Origin: Siphonodentalium dalli
Taxonomy: Eukaryota; Mollusca; Scaphopoda; Gadilida; Siphonodentaliidae
Direction of reading: 5' to 3'
Assembly: GCA_032622095.1 (NCBI GenBank)
Contig: CP136061.1
Location: 259,688,077-259,752,076 of the forward strand
DNA length: 64,000 nucleotides
The translations under genes and the position numbers were made by a program. The notes beneath the pieces are model-generated. The model was not told where the DNA came from, searched no databases, and was given only the letters and a program-made list of their open reading frames with translations. Shown one piece after another: positions 32,694-45,306 of this stretch. Positions within the stretch are counted from its first letter, which is position 1; the number at the start of each line of letters is the position of its first letter.

Positions 32694-33069
32694 CTTAAAA
32701 GTGATGTTAAACACTCCGGTTGTGTGATAAAATAGAAATGGAGAATAATCTTGCTGAAAGTTGTTATTTCTACGAATATTAATCCAAATTGATGACACAC
32801 ACTTCCATTCTTATGTATTAATTAAATGCAATAACTCTCAGTGTCGAAATCATTTGTGTGAGTTTATCGCCTATAGTTGCGTCCCGAATCATGATGTAAA
32901 TATTTACAATTGAGCGTAGTTCAGACGATGTTTTCTAGGGAGTGGTATGGTCGATTTCTTGAAAATTTTGGCGATGTTAGTAGTATGCTACATTCCCAAG
33001 GCTGGCATAGCGCCTGATTACCAACTTATCAGTTTCACGAACTGAAACAAGTCCATAATATGTCTTTAA
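32694..33069 (-). repeat. 370-bp dispersed repeat, copy 4 (minus strand)
   Basis: Reverse complement of the 7535 family, from CTTAAAAGTGATGTTAAACA to CCATAATATGTCTTTAA, including TGTAAATATTTACAATTGAG. Confidence 0.8.
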
Positions 33070-33377
33070 TCATGTAATTATTTATATTGATTGATGTTTA
33101 TATTCTTATATTGATAAATCTATGCCCCTGCTTGTTCATCGGAATTATAATGTGTTGTTAAAATCATTGAATCATTAAGTTATATCATTCAATAAAATAT
33201 GAACAAATTTATTAAATATGTTTATCCTTCCAGAACAATAATCACTGTGGCTTGTCTCGGTTATATATTTTAAACAAATCTTTTTTCTCCAATATTTTAT
33301 ATTCCTAAGAACCATTTTATGTGCCATGTATTGTTGTCTGTCCATGCATCCATCAATATCTTTGGCAGACATTTTTA

Positions 33378-33930
33378 TGTTTACCCATACCATAGTATGG
33401 TAAACATAGTGTCGTTGCCCGGATTGACCACTCGTCGTTAGTCCGTCCGTCCGTCTGTCTGTCTGTCTGTAGACACTTTACGCATGGTGCGATAACTGAA
33501 ATATTTTCTATCTGATCGGAACCAAATTTTGTATATGAATTTCTCAGCACCAAATACAGATCGAGTTCGAATATGGGTTTGATCCGAGTTTTTTTTACGG
33601 AGTTATGGCCCTTTTTCAACTTAGAATTTATGCATGCTGCCATAACTCAAAAAGAAATTATCTGACCATAACCAAATTTGGTATGTGAGTTGCTCAACCC
33701 AAAATACATATCGAGTTCGAATATGGGTTTGATTCGATATTTTTTAATGGAGTTATGGCCCTTTGACATAGAATTCATGAATGCTTCGATAAATCAACAA
33801 TTTTTCAACTGATAAGAACCAAATTTTGTATGTGAGTTTCTCAACTCAAAATACAGATCGAGTTCGAATATGGGTTTGATCCGGTACTTTTTACTGGAGT
33901 TATGGCCCTTTGATTATTTTATTCATCGCT
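33378..33930 (+). mobile_element. Helentron-like element, 5' part with three monomers
   Basis: The left hairpin ACCATAGTATGGT is followed by GTCCGTCCGTCCGTCTGTCT. Three monomers of about 145 bp share GAACCAAATTTTGTATATGA-like words and GAGTTCGAATATGGGTTTGA and GAGTTATGGCCC. The 3' end is not clear. Confidence 0.55.
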
Positions 33931-33999
33931 AAAATATATCAAAATACACAGGTGGCACTGTCTAGATAGTATCTAATAAATCAGGTTCAGGATGCTATG

Positions 34000-34125
34000 A
34001 AGTTGTCTCTCTCTTGTGTCTTCTCACACAAAGATATTATCCAGTTACAATACCATGAAGTTGTCTCTCTCTTGTGTCTTCTCACACAGAGTTAGTATCC
34101 AGTTACAATACCATGAAGTTGGTTA
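34000..34125. repeat. 62-bp tandem duplication
   Basis: AAGTTGTCTCTCTCTTGTGT and the following CTTCTCACACA through CCAGTTACAATACCATG occur twice. Confidence 0.9.
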
Positions 34126-34304
34126 TCTTGTATTGAGTTAATTAACTGCTAGGAGATGTGTTGGCTGTATCAGATATACTTTATACTCTATAAGTATCTC
34201 TGGCCATATCATAGGTGGAATGTTTATACTATTATATTTTATATGCATGGTTATTTAAATTTCATCTTAAAGGCATAATCTGGTTTCATTGTTTAATAGC
34301 ATTA

Positions 34305-35397
34305 GGCCAAAACAAATTAATGAATTGATTCTCAGGCACCGCCGCTCTCATAAAATAGGGGCCGCCTAACTCTTTTTATTTGAAATTCAAACAACCAACG
34401 ATCAAATAATTCAAATCGCAGCCGATTCGCGTTCAAGTGGCGAGTTCTCCGTTTTGGGAAGTGCCCGAATTCGCTATTTCCGGTTTACGCTTTTAGCACG
34501 TGGTAATGTAATAATTACGACAGGAATACCACTTCGAAACGAACTACGGCGAGTTATGGCAGTGCGCTGCTGGGGAGATGATAGGCCTCGGTTTTTACGC
34601 AAAAAACATGATTAAATAAAGCGAACTAATGTCTTCATTAAAGCAGGTTGCATTATTTACAGTTATTTATAAGTTCACAAACAAACGAGTCGTGCCGTTT
34701 CTTCACCGGCAAATTCCGTGATTTGAAAAAACACGATGTTGTTGAAATACCAAATTATATTTCGTGACAAAATTGTCAGAAAATGGGCTGTATTGTCCAT
34801 AGAATGCGATAAAACAATTGGGCAAATGGCCGAAAAAATTTGGACAAGGTTGATGGTTGCCATCCACAGTGTAAGACGTGTCTTGAAAAATTTCAGACAG
34901 TGCTATCTCGTAAGCGCAATTTCTCTAGTGAGAAACAGGAGAAGTTGAAACTTTGAAAGCTAAACGAAACAAGGCAAAATGAGCATGTCTGCAATTTCCC
35001 AAGACGCATTTAAACAGTGTGAATGGCAAACATCAGTTTAATACCTCACTATATTTAATATAATCATTCCATTTTCCGTCCATTCATTTGCTTAGCTTTA
35101 AGAGGAACAATGTCCTCGATGTTATTTTAGAAGTAGGATACTTCAATGCATATATTTTATTTTATACACTTTTCCAGTTTTATTTCACTACTAGTCTGTT
35201 GTTTTGTTTTGTTTATTGGTTCGCAGTTTCAATTATAATGATTCCACAATTAATTGAGCCTTCTGGTCTTGATTTCGGGGATCCAGATGTATGTCTGAAC
35301 TGGCCGCTGGAAATAAAAAATAAAAATAAAAACCGCCCTCCCTCATTCATTTGAAAAAAAAATTGCCTGAGAATCAATTCATTAATTTTGTTTGGCC
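34305..35397. mobile_element. PIF/Harbinger-like element, TTA duplication
   Basis: The ends are GGCCAAAACAAATTAATGAA, continuing as TTGATTCTCAGGCA, against the inverse at the right. TTA lies at 34302-34304 and 35398-35400. The 70-aa ORF at 34736-34948 is basic and helix-like but has no motif I can name. Confidence 0.88.
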
Positions 35398-35662
35398 TTA
35401 CCATTGGAATTTTGTTGGTTTCATGGGAAGACAACTTTGGTTTTCAAAGTTTTAAAAACTTGAGAGCTCTGTATCAGTCTATGGGAACAAAATAATTGTT
35501 CATAACACTTTTAGTACTGTACGTCTAGTTTGTTTTATCTATATATTAATGGAAAGCTTTTTCGACATTGATTTCAATTGATTACATATGTGAATTGAAA
35601 AATTAAAGGGGCACACCAGGTTTAATGTATTTTTCCTGTACTCTGCATGAGATAAAACTTTT

Positions 35663-35925
35663 TATGTGTACCTATACCATAGTATGGTACACATACCGTC
35701 AATGTCCGGATTGACCACTCGTCTGTCCGTCCATCTATATCTGTCTGTCTGTCAGACACTTTAGGTATAATGCGATAACTCTAACATTTTCTATTTGATC
35801 GGAACCAAATTTTGTATATAGGTTTCTCATCCCAAAATACAGTTCGAGTTTGAATATGGGTTTGATCCGATTTATTTTAAAGGAGTTATGACCCTTCTTT
35901 TTTTTTTTAATTTGAAATTTGGATT
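35663..35925 (+). mobile_element. Helentron-like 5' fragment (33378 family)
   Basis: ACCATAGTATGGT hairpin, GTCTGTCCGTCC run, one monomer with CAGTTCGAGTTTGAATATGG and GAGTTATGACCC. Then it runs into T-rich sequence. Confidence 0.6.
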
Positions 35926-36655
35926 TTTCATATTTTTTTAGATTGAATTTCCTCAATCAATTTAACATAAACAAATATTTAAAAACTTTTATAATAATAA
36001 AAAAATTATTTAATTAAAAAAAACAAATTGTCATTGACACTAATTTGTTTTAGTTGTATTACATTAATAAGGTGTGATGTCCTGTATTGAAAATGTGAAG
36101 ATTTTATTGCAATAGTTGCATGTAATATAATGATATCAATAAATTGACATGTGAACATCCAATATCCAGAGTATGAGAATACCTTTAATAGATGTCATTC
36201 CAAGCAAAATCTGTTATTAATTGAGTGATGACATATGTTACATAGCTCTAGGGGGGGGTGGTTGTATGAAGGTAAAGACGAACAACCTGCTGGCTGGATA
36301 ATTGTTCATCCTATCTGTCAAATTTATTAATGGCTAAACAATTGGATCTCACAGTGAGAGGTCCTTTTGTGAATAGGGACAGAGTTATGAGATTTAAAAC
36401 GACTCCTCCCCCACCCCAATTACTTTAACCCCTTCTTAAGACAAATTATTTGACCTTTTGATTTTAAGTTAGGTACTGATATATGTATTACTGTGATCAT
36501 ATCTTTGACCAATTATCAGTTATAGCTAATCGCTATCGCCAAGGTATGGGTTAAACATCTGCCGATCGTGATCGGCCTCTCGTTAAATGTTTATTTGTAG
36601 TGAAGCGCATATTATAGAATAAAGCATGGATCGCTTCAGACATGCAGCAAAAGTT
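35926..36655. other. AT-rich spacer
   Basis: No coding or repeat structure except a G run at 36250. Confidence 0.4.
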
Positions 36656-36658
36656 AGA

Positions 36659-37255
36659 TTAAAGGGGTACTGTACCCAATATGTTGTTGGTTTCTATAAT
36701 CCCCGAGTCGGAGAATAAGGTAACAACTTTTCCATTTTTTGAAAGTCTGTTGAGTACGAAGTATTGTTACGGATGGCAAATTTACCGGAATGCAAAAATA
36801 CAAATTGTCGTTGTCGAGTAATTTTTGTACAGTTTTCAACCAAATTAATCAAATAAACATTATATTATATGCTTAGCAGTCCCATATACTCATTTAAGTT
36901 AGTGTATGGTCACTAGTCAATGAGTGGCTTGGGTTTTCTCCCCGTATAAGCATAATGTTTCAAACGATCGTGTGTGCAATTGTTTTATTAATCCAGTATC
37001 CCTCAATTATAATTTGATTACGTTTTGTACACGGAAATTCCAATTTTAAGAGACGCCATTTTATGGCTGGAGCCATAAAATCAATTTATATTAAATTATT
37101 AACTTTTAAATTATTAAATTTTAAGATAGCCTATTAACCTGAGCGTTTACAGAATACATCTTCGACTCAAATTACTTATATTTCTATATAGTATCGATAA
37201 TAGATCGTTGTTATCACCGGGAATTTATTGAAAATGGCGTACAGTACCCCTTTAA
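36659..37255. mobile_element. TTAA-bounded MITE (AAAGGGGTACTGTAC ends)
   Basis: TTAAAGGGGTACTGTAC opens it and its inverse GTACAGTACCCCTTTAA closes it. TTAA borders are at 36659-36662 and 37252-37255. No ORF of note. Confidence 0.85.
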
Positions 37256-37355
37256 ACAGCTGATATTGATCATCTTAGTAACACATTGTGTGAGAGTATA
37301 TTGTCCATGATCCGAAATAGACCTTCCAAATTGTTACATCAGAAAAGCAATGCAT

Positions 37356-38990
37356 TGAGTTTCGCTGCTCTCTCGAGTTTCGCTGCTCTCTCTTGAGTTT
37401 CGCCGCTCTCTTGAGTTTCGCTGCTCTCTTGAGTTTCGTTGCTCTTGAGTTTCGCCGCTCTCTTGAGTTTCGCTGCTCTCTTGAGTTTCGCTGCTCTCTT
37501 GAGTTTCGCTGCTCTCTTGAGTTTCGCTGCTCTCTTTGAGTTTCGCTGCTCTCTTGAGTTTCGCTGCTCTTTTGAGTTTCGCTGCTCTCTCGAGTTTCTC
37601 TGCTTTCTCGAGTTTCTCTGCTCTCTCGAGTTTCGCTGCTCTCTCGAGTTTCGCTGCTCTCTCGAGTTTCGCTGCTCTCTCTTGAGTTTCGCTGCTCTCT
37701 TGAGTTTCGCTGCTCTCTTGAGTTTCGCTGCTCTCTTGAGTTTCGCTGCTCTCTTGAGTTTCGCCGCTCTCTTGAGTTTCGCCGCTCTATTGAGTCTCGC
37801 CGCTCTCTCGAGTCTCGCTGCTCTCTCGAGTTTCGCTGCTCCCTTGAGTTTCGCTGCTCTCTTGAGTTTCGCTGCTCTCTTGAGTTTCGCTGCTCTCTTT
37901 GAGTTTCGCTGCTCTCTTTGAGTTTCGCTGCTCTCTTGAGTTTCGCTGCTCTCTTGAGTTTCGCCGCTCACTTGAGTTTCGCCGCTCTCTTGAGTTTCGC
38001 CGCTCTCTTGAGTTTCGCTGCTCTTTTGAGTTTCGCTGCTCTCTTGAGTTTCGCCGCTCTCTTGAGTTTCGCCGCTCTCTTGAGTTTCGCCGCTCTCTTG
38101 AGTTTCGCCGCTCACTTGAGTTTCGCCGCTCTCTTGAGTTTCGCCGCTCTTTTGAGTTTCGCCGCTCTCTTGAGTTTCGCCGCTCTCTTTGAGTTTCGCC
38201 GCTCTCTTGAGTTTCGCCGCTCTCTTGAGTTTCGCCGCTCTCTTGAGTTTCGCTGCTCTCTTTGAGTTTCGCTGCTCTCTTTGAGTTTCGCTGCTCTCTT
38301 GAGTTTCGCTGCTCTCTTGAGTTTCGATGCTCTCTTGAGTTTCGCTGCTCTCTTGAGTTTCGCTGCTCTCTGGAGTTTCCCTGCTCTCTGGAGTTTCCCT
38401 GCTCTCTCGAGTTTCCCTGCTCTCGAGTTTCCCTGCTCTCTCGAGTTTCGCTGCTCTCTCGAGTTTCGCTGCTCTCCCGAGTTTCCCTGCTCTCTCGAGT
38501 TTCGCTGCTCTCTCGAGTTTCGCTGCTCTCTCGAGTTTCGCTGCTCTCTCGAGTTTCGCCGCTCTCTCGAGTTTCCCTGCTCTCTCGAGTTTCGCTGCTC
38601 TCTTGAGTTTCCCTGCTCTCTTGAGTTTCGCTGCTCTCTTGAGTTTCCCCTGCTCTCTTGAGTTTCGCTGCTCTCTTGAGTTTCGCTGCTCTTTTGAGTT
38701 TCGCTGCTCTCTTGAGTTTCGCTGCTCGCTTGAGTTTCGCTGCTCGCTTGAGTTTCGCTGCTCTCTTGAGTTTCGCTGCTCTCATTGAGTCTCGCTGCTC
38801 TCATTGAGTTTCGCTGCTCTCTTTGAGTTTCGCTGCTCTCTTGAGTTTCGCTGCTCTCTTGGGTTTCGCTGCTCTCTTGAGTTTCGCTGCTCTCATTGAG
38901 TTTCGCTGCTCTCTTGAGTCTCGCTGCTCTCTTGAGTTTCGCTGCTCTCTTGAGTTTCGCTGCTCTCTTGAGTCTCGCTGCTCTCTTGAT
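37356..38990. repeat. 18-bp minisatellite, about 90 copies
   Basis: The unit is GAGTTTCGCTGCTCTCTT (18 bp), with C/T variants (CTCTCGAG, CGCCGC, TTCCCTG) in blocks and occasional 15-, 19- or 20-bp units. Eighteen is a multiple of three and most frames have no stop, so ORFs up to 332 codons appear on the - strand (ESSETQ, REQRNS, KRAAKL) and shorter ones on + (SFAALL, EFRCSL). Frame changes at odd-length units argue that none is a gene. Confidence 0.95.
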
Positions 38991-39111
38991 ATGAAGTTGT
39001 GTCTTCCCTCTGGATGTTCTTTACACGGGCGACAGGTTGGACTCGTATCAAACTGGTTGAATCTTTTTAGGTTTGCTTGAAGCATATACACCCCCTGCAG
39101 CCCCATTGATT

Positions 39112-39301
39112 GTCCCCCGTAAAAATTATTTATCGGGGGGACTATTGTAATCAGCTCCGTCCGTCCATCCGGAGTTACAACTCAAGTAATGATCATCCGA
39201 TTTGATTGAAACTTGGTATGTAGGTGTCTCAACAAAGCACACGGGTGCTCTGCAATTCTGGGTTTGATCCGATGTTCTTTTGTGGAGTTATTTCCCTTTT
39301 T
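39112..39301 (+). mobile_element. 5' fragment of a Helentron-like element
   Basis: CCCCCGTAAAAATTATTTAT with the inverse CGGGGG, then GTCCGTCCATCCGG and one partial monomer. It is cut off where the 39302 element begins. Confidence 0.5.
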
Positions 39302-42300
39302 AGCTCAACTTACTTGTAAGTTTGAGCTATTGCCATGGTTTGGCGTCCGTCGTCCGTGTGTCCGTGTGTGCGTGTGTCCGTGTGTCCGTCAACAATTTCC
39401 TTTGGCGCGGGCTACAGGTTGTACCTTTGGTCTGATCTTCATGAAATTTGTCATGAATGTTGACATTGACATGTAGATGGGAACGAGTCATTTTTGGGTC
39501 ATTCGGCCAAAAAACATGGCCGCTGGCAGCCATTTTGGATTTCAAGATTCAATCCATTGGCGCGGCCTACAGGTCGTACTGTTCATCTGATCATCATGAA
39601 ATTTGTCATTGATGTTAATAATGACATGTAGATGGGAACGAGTGATTTTGGGGTCGTTCGGCCAAAAAACATGGCTGCCAGCAGCCATCTTGGATTTTAC
39701 TCTGTGCATGACTAAATCCTTTGGCGCGGGCTACAGGTCGTTGTTTTGGTCGGAAGTTTATGAAATTTGTCATGGATGTTAACACTGTCATGTAGATGGG
39801 AACGAGTAATTTTGGAGTTGTTCGGCCAAAAAACATGGCCGCCAGCAGCCATCTTGGATTTTACTCTTTGCATGACTAAATCCTTTGGCGCGGGCTACAG
39901 GTTGTACCTTTGGTCTAATCTTTATGAAATTTATCATGAATGTTGACATTGACATGTAGATGGGAACGAATCAATGTGGGGTCATTCGGCCAAAAAACAT
40001 GGCCGCTGGTGGCCATCTTAGATTTCAAAATTCAATCCATTGGCGCGGGCTACAGGTCGTACTGTTCGTCTGATCATCATGAAATTTGTCATGGATGTTA
40101 ATATTGACATGTAGATGGGAACGAGTCATTTTGGGGTTGTTCGGCCAATAAACATGGCCACCAGCAGCCATCTTGGATTTTACTCTTTGCATGACTAAAT
40201 CCTTTGGCGCGGGCTACAGGTCGTAGCTTCGATCGGAACATCATGAAATTGGTCATGGATGTTAACAATGACATGTAGATGGGAACGAGTGATTTTGGGG
40301 TCGTTCGGCCGAAAAATATGGCCGCCAGCAGCCATCTTGGATTTTACTCTTTGCATGACTAAATCCTTTGGCCCGGGCTACAGGTCGTACCTTTGGTCTG
40401 ATCTTTATGAAATTTGTCATGAATGTTGACATTGACATGTAGATGGGAACGAGTCATTTTGGGGTCATTCGGCCTAAAAACATGGCCGCTGGCAGCCATC
40501 TTGGATTTCAAGATTCAATCCATTGGCGCGGGCTACAGGTCGTACTGTTCGTCTGATCATCATGAAATTTGTCATGGATGTTAATATTGACATGTAGATG
40601 GGAACGAGTCGTTTTGGGGTTGTTCGGCCAATAAACATGGCCACCAGCAGCCATCTTGGATTTTACTCTTTGCATGACTAAATCCTTTGGCGCGGGCTAC
40701 AGGTCGTAGCTTCGATCAGAACATCATGAAATTTGTCATGGATGTTAACAATGACATGTAGATGGGAACGAGTGATTTTGGGGTCGTTCGGCCGAAAAAC
40801 ATGGCCGCCAGCAGCCATCTTGGATTTTACTCTTTGCATGACTAAATCCTTTGGCCCGGGCTACAGGTCGTACCTTTGGTCTGATCTTTATGAAATTTGT
40901 CATGAATGTTGACATTGACATGTAGATGGGAACGAGTCATTTTGGGGTCATTCGGCCTAAAAACATGGCCGCTGGCAGCCATCTTGGATTTCAAGATTCA
41001 ATCAATTGGCGCGGGCTACAGATCGTACTGTTCGCCTGATCATCATGAAATTTGTCATTGATGTTAATAATGACATGTAGATGGCAACAAGTGATTTTGG
41101 TGTCGTTCGGCCAAAAAACATTGCCGCCAGCAGCCATCTTGGATTTTACTCTTTGCATGACTAAATCCTTTGGCGCGGGCTACAGGTTGTACCTTTGGTC
41201 TAATCTTTATGAAATTTGTCATGAATGTTGACATTGACATGTAGATGGGAACGAGTCATTTTTGGGTCATTCGGCCAAAAAACATGGCCGCTGGCAGCCA
41301 TTTTGGATTTCAAGATTCAATCCATTGGCGCGGCCTACAGGTCGTACTGTTCATCTGATCATCATGAAATTTGTCATTGATGTTAATAATGACATGTAGA
41401 TGGGAACGAGTGATTTTGGGGTCGTTCGGCCAAACAACATGGCTGCCAGCAGCCATCTTGGATTTTACTCTTTGCATGACTAAATCCTTTGGCGCGGGCT
41501 ACAGGTCGTTGTTTTGGTCGGAAGTTTATGAAATTTGTCATGGATGTTAACACTGTCATGTAGATGGGAACGAGTAATTTTGGAGTTGTTCGGCCAAAAA
41601 ACATGGCCGCCAGCAGCCATCTTGGATTTTACTCTTTGCATGACTAAATCCTTTGGCGCGGGCTACAGGTTGTACCTTTGGTCTAATCTTTATGAAATTT
41701 ATCATGAATGTTGACATTGACATGTAGATGGGAACGAATCAATGTGGGGTCATTCGGCCAAAAAACATGGCCGCTGGTGGCCATCTTAGATTTCAAAATG
41801 CAATCCATTGGCGCGGGCTACAGGTCGTACTGTTCGTCTGATCATCATGAAATTTGTCATGGATGTTAATATTGACATGTAGATGGGAACGAGTCATTTT
41901 GGGGTTGTTCGGCCAATAAACATGGCCACCAGCAGCCATCTTGGATTTTACTCTTTGCATGACTAAATCCTTTGGCGCGGGCTACAGGTCGTAGCTTCGA
42001 TCGGAACATCATGAAATTGGTCATGGATGTTAACAATGACATGTAGATGGGAACGAGTGATTTTGGGGTCGTTCGGCCGAAAAATATGGCCGCCAGCAGC
42101 CATCTTGGATTTTACTCTTTGCATGACTAAATCCTTTGGCCCGGGCTACAGGTCGTACCTTTGGTCTGATCTTTATGAAATTTGTCATGAATGTTGACAT
42201 TGACATGTAGATGGGAACGAGTCATTTTGGGGTCATTCTGCCTAAAAACATGGCCGCTGGCAGCCATCTTGGATTTCAAGATTCAATCCATTGGCGCGGG

Positions 42301-45159
42301 CTACAGGTCGTACTGTTCGTCTGATCATCATGAAATTTGTCATGGATGTTAATATTGACATGTAGATGGGAACGAGTCGTTTTGGGGTTGTTCGGCCAAT
42401 AAACATGGCCACCAGCAGCCATCTTGGATTTTACTCTTTGCATGACTAAATCCTTTGGCGCGGGCTACAGGTCGTAGCTTCGATCAGAACATCATGAAAT
42501 TTGTCATGGATGTTAACAATGACATGTAGATGGGAACGAGTGATTTTGGGGTCGTTCGGCCGAAAAACATGGCCGCCAGCAGCCATCTTGGATTTTACTC
42601 TTTGCATGACTAAATCCTTTGGCCCGGGCTACAGGTCGTACCTTTTGTCTGATCTTTATGAAATTTGTCATGAATGTTGACATTGACATGTAGATGGGAA
42701 CGAGTCATTTTGGGGTCATTCGGCCTAAAAACATGGCCGCTGGCAGCCATCTTGGATTTCAAGATTCAATCCATTGGCGCGGGCTACAGATCGTACTGTT
42801 CGCCTGATCATCATGAAATTTGTCATTGATGTTAATAATGACATGTAGATGGCAACAAGTGATTTTGGTGTCGTTCGGCCAAAAAACATTGCCGCCAGCA
42901 GCCATCTTGGATTTTACTCTTTGCATGACTAAATCCTTTGGCGCGGGCTACAGGTTGTACCTTTGGTCTAATCTTTATGAAATTTGTCATGAATGTTGAC
43001 ATTGACATGTAGATGGGAAAGAATCATTGTGGGGTCATTCGGCCAAAAAACATGGCCGCTGGCGGCCATCTTAGATTTCAAAATTCAATCCATTGGCGCG
43101 GGCTACAGGTCGTACTGTTCGTCTGATCATCATGAAATTTGTCATGGATGTTAATATTGACATGTAGATGGGAACGAGTCATTTTGGGGTCGTTCGGCCA
43201 ATAAACATGGCCGCCAGCAGCCATCTTGGATTTTACTCTTTGCATGACTAAATCCTTTGGCGCGGGCTACAGGTCGTAGCTTTGATCGGAACATCATGAA
43301 ATTTGTCATGGATGTTAACAATGACATGTAGATGGGAACGAGTGATTTTGGAGTTGTTCGGCCGAAAAACATGGCCGCCAGCAGCCATCTTGGATTTTAC
43401 TCTTTGCATGACTAAATCCTTTGGCCCGGGCTACAGGTCGTACCTTTGGTCTGATCTTTATGAAATTTGTCATGAATGTTGCATTGACATGTAGATGGGA
43501 ACGAGTCATTTTGGGGTCATTCGGCCTAAAAACATGGCCGCTGGCAGCCATCTTGGATTTCAAGATTCAATCCATTGGCGCGGGCTACAGATCGTACTGT
43601 TCGCCTGATCATCATGAAATTTGTCATTGATGTTAATAATGACATGTAGATGGGAACGAGTGATTTTGGTGTCGTTCGGCCAAAAAACATGGCCGCCAGC
43701 AGCCATCTTGTATTTTACTCTTTGCATGACTAAATCCTTTGGCGCGGGCTACAGGTCGTACCTTTGGTCTGATCTTTATGAAATTTGTCATGAATGTTGA
43801 CATTGACATGTAGATGGGAACGAGTAATTTTGGGGTCATTCGGCCCAAAAAATGGCCGCTGGCAGCCATCTTGGATTTCAAGATTCAATCCATTGGCGCG
43901 GGCTACAGGTCGTACTGTTCGTCTGATCATCATGAAATTTGTCATTGATGTTAATATTGACATGTAGATGGTAACGAGTGATTTTGGGGTCGTTCGGCCA
44001 AAAAACATGGCTGCCAGCAGCCATCTTGGATTTTACTCTTTGCATGACTAAATCCTTTGGCGCGGGCTACAGGTCGTTGTGTTGGTCGGAAGTTTATGAA
44101 ATTTGTCATGGATGTTAACACTGACATGTAGATGGGAACGAGTGATTTTGGAGTCGTTCGGCCAAAAAACATGGCCGCCAGCAGCCATCTTGGATTTTAC
44201 TCTTTGCATGACTAAATCCTTTGGCGCGGGCTATAGGTCGTGCCTTTGGTCTAATCTTTATAAAATTTGTCATGAACGTTGACATTGACATGTAAATGGG
44301 AACGAATCATTGTCGGGTCATTCGGCCAAAAAACATGGCTGCTGGCGGCCATCTTGGATTTCAAAATTCAATCCATTGGCGCGGGCTACAGGTCGTACTG
44401 TTCGTCTGATCATCATGAAATTTGTCATGAATGATAACAATGACATGTAGATGGGATCGAGTCGTTTTGAGGTCATTTGGTCAAAAAACATTGCCGCCAG
44501 CAGCCATCTTGGATTTTACTCTTTGCATGACTAAATCCTTTGGTGCGGGCTACAGGTCGTAGCTTTGGTCAAATGGTCATGAAATTTGTCATTAATTATA
44601 ACAATGACATGTAGATGGGAACGAGTCGTTTTGGGGTCATTCGGTCAAAAAACATTGCCACCAGCATTTTACTTTTTGCATGACTAAATCCTTTGGCGTG
44701 GGCTACAGGTCATACCTTTGGTCTGATATTTATTAAATTTGTCATGAATGTTGACATTGACATGTAGATGGGAACGAATCATTGTGGGGTCATTCGGCCA
44801 AAAAACATGGCTGCCAGCGGCCATCTTGGATTTCAAAATTCAATCCATTGGCGCGGTCTACAGGTCGTACTGTTCGTCTGATCATCATGAAATTTGTATG
44901 TCGTAGCTTTGGTCAGATCTTCATAAAATTTGTCATGGATGTTAACAATTATACGTAGATGGGAACGAGTTCTTTTGGGGTCAATTGGCCAAAAAAAATG
45001 GCCACTAGCAGCCATCTTGTATTTTACTCTTTGCATCACTAAATCCTTTGGCGCATGTTAGACATTTCAATTAGCACCTTTCCTATTCCTCCATTTACTG
45101 TCAACCATTAAATTATTCCCCTACCTAAGTTGAGCTACAGTGTCATTGACACTTTCATT
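39302..45159 (+). mobile_element. Giant Helentron-like element 3 with higher-order satellite core
   Basis: It starts AGCTCAACTTACTTGTAAG. It ends AAGTTGAGCT, hairpin AGTGTCATTGACACT (45139-45153), TTTCATT. The core has about 35 monomers in two lengths, 155 bp (linker CAAGATTCAATCCATT) and 164 bp (linker TACTCTTTGCATGACTAAAT), arranged mostly 155-164-164. A longer period of exactly 1,768 bp (eleven monomers) is superimposed. No replicase or helicase ORF is present. ORFs of 60-90 codons are monomer translations. Confidence 0.85.
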
Positions 45160-45306
45160 GAAGTGCCTATCATCTACTGAAGTTGGATCCTACCACAGGC
45201 CATAAATTATGTCTCATTGAGTCATTGTGGCCCATCCACGTAACCCGTTTTCATAAAAATGTATTCAGTATTATATGTAAATTTATCCAATAAAGATATT
45301 TTTCCC

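Noticed and set aside
37339-38804. - strand ORFs of 230-332 codons and + strand ORFs of 97-160 codons
   Set aside because: Period-18 repeat with stop-free frames. Odd-length units switch frames, so no continuous protein is implied.
39327-44172. Many 60-90-codon ORFs in Helentron cores
   Set aside because: They recur every monomer, on both strands, with identical motifs, so they are satellite translations.
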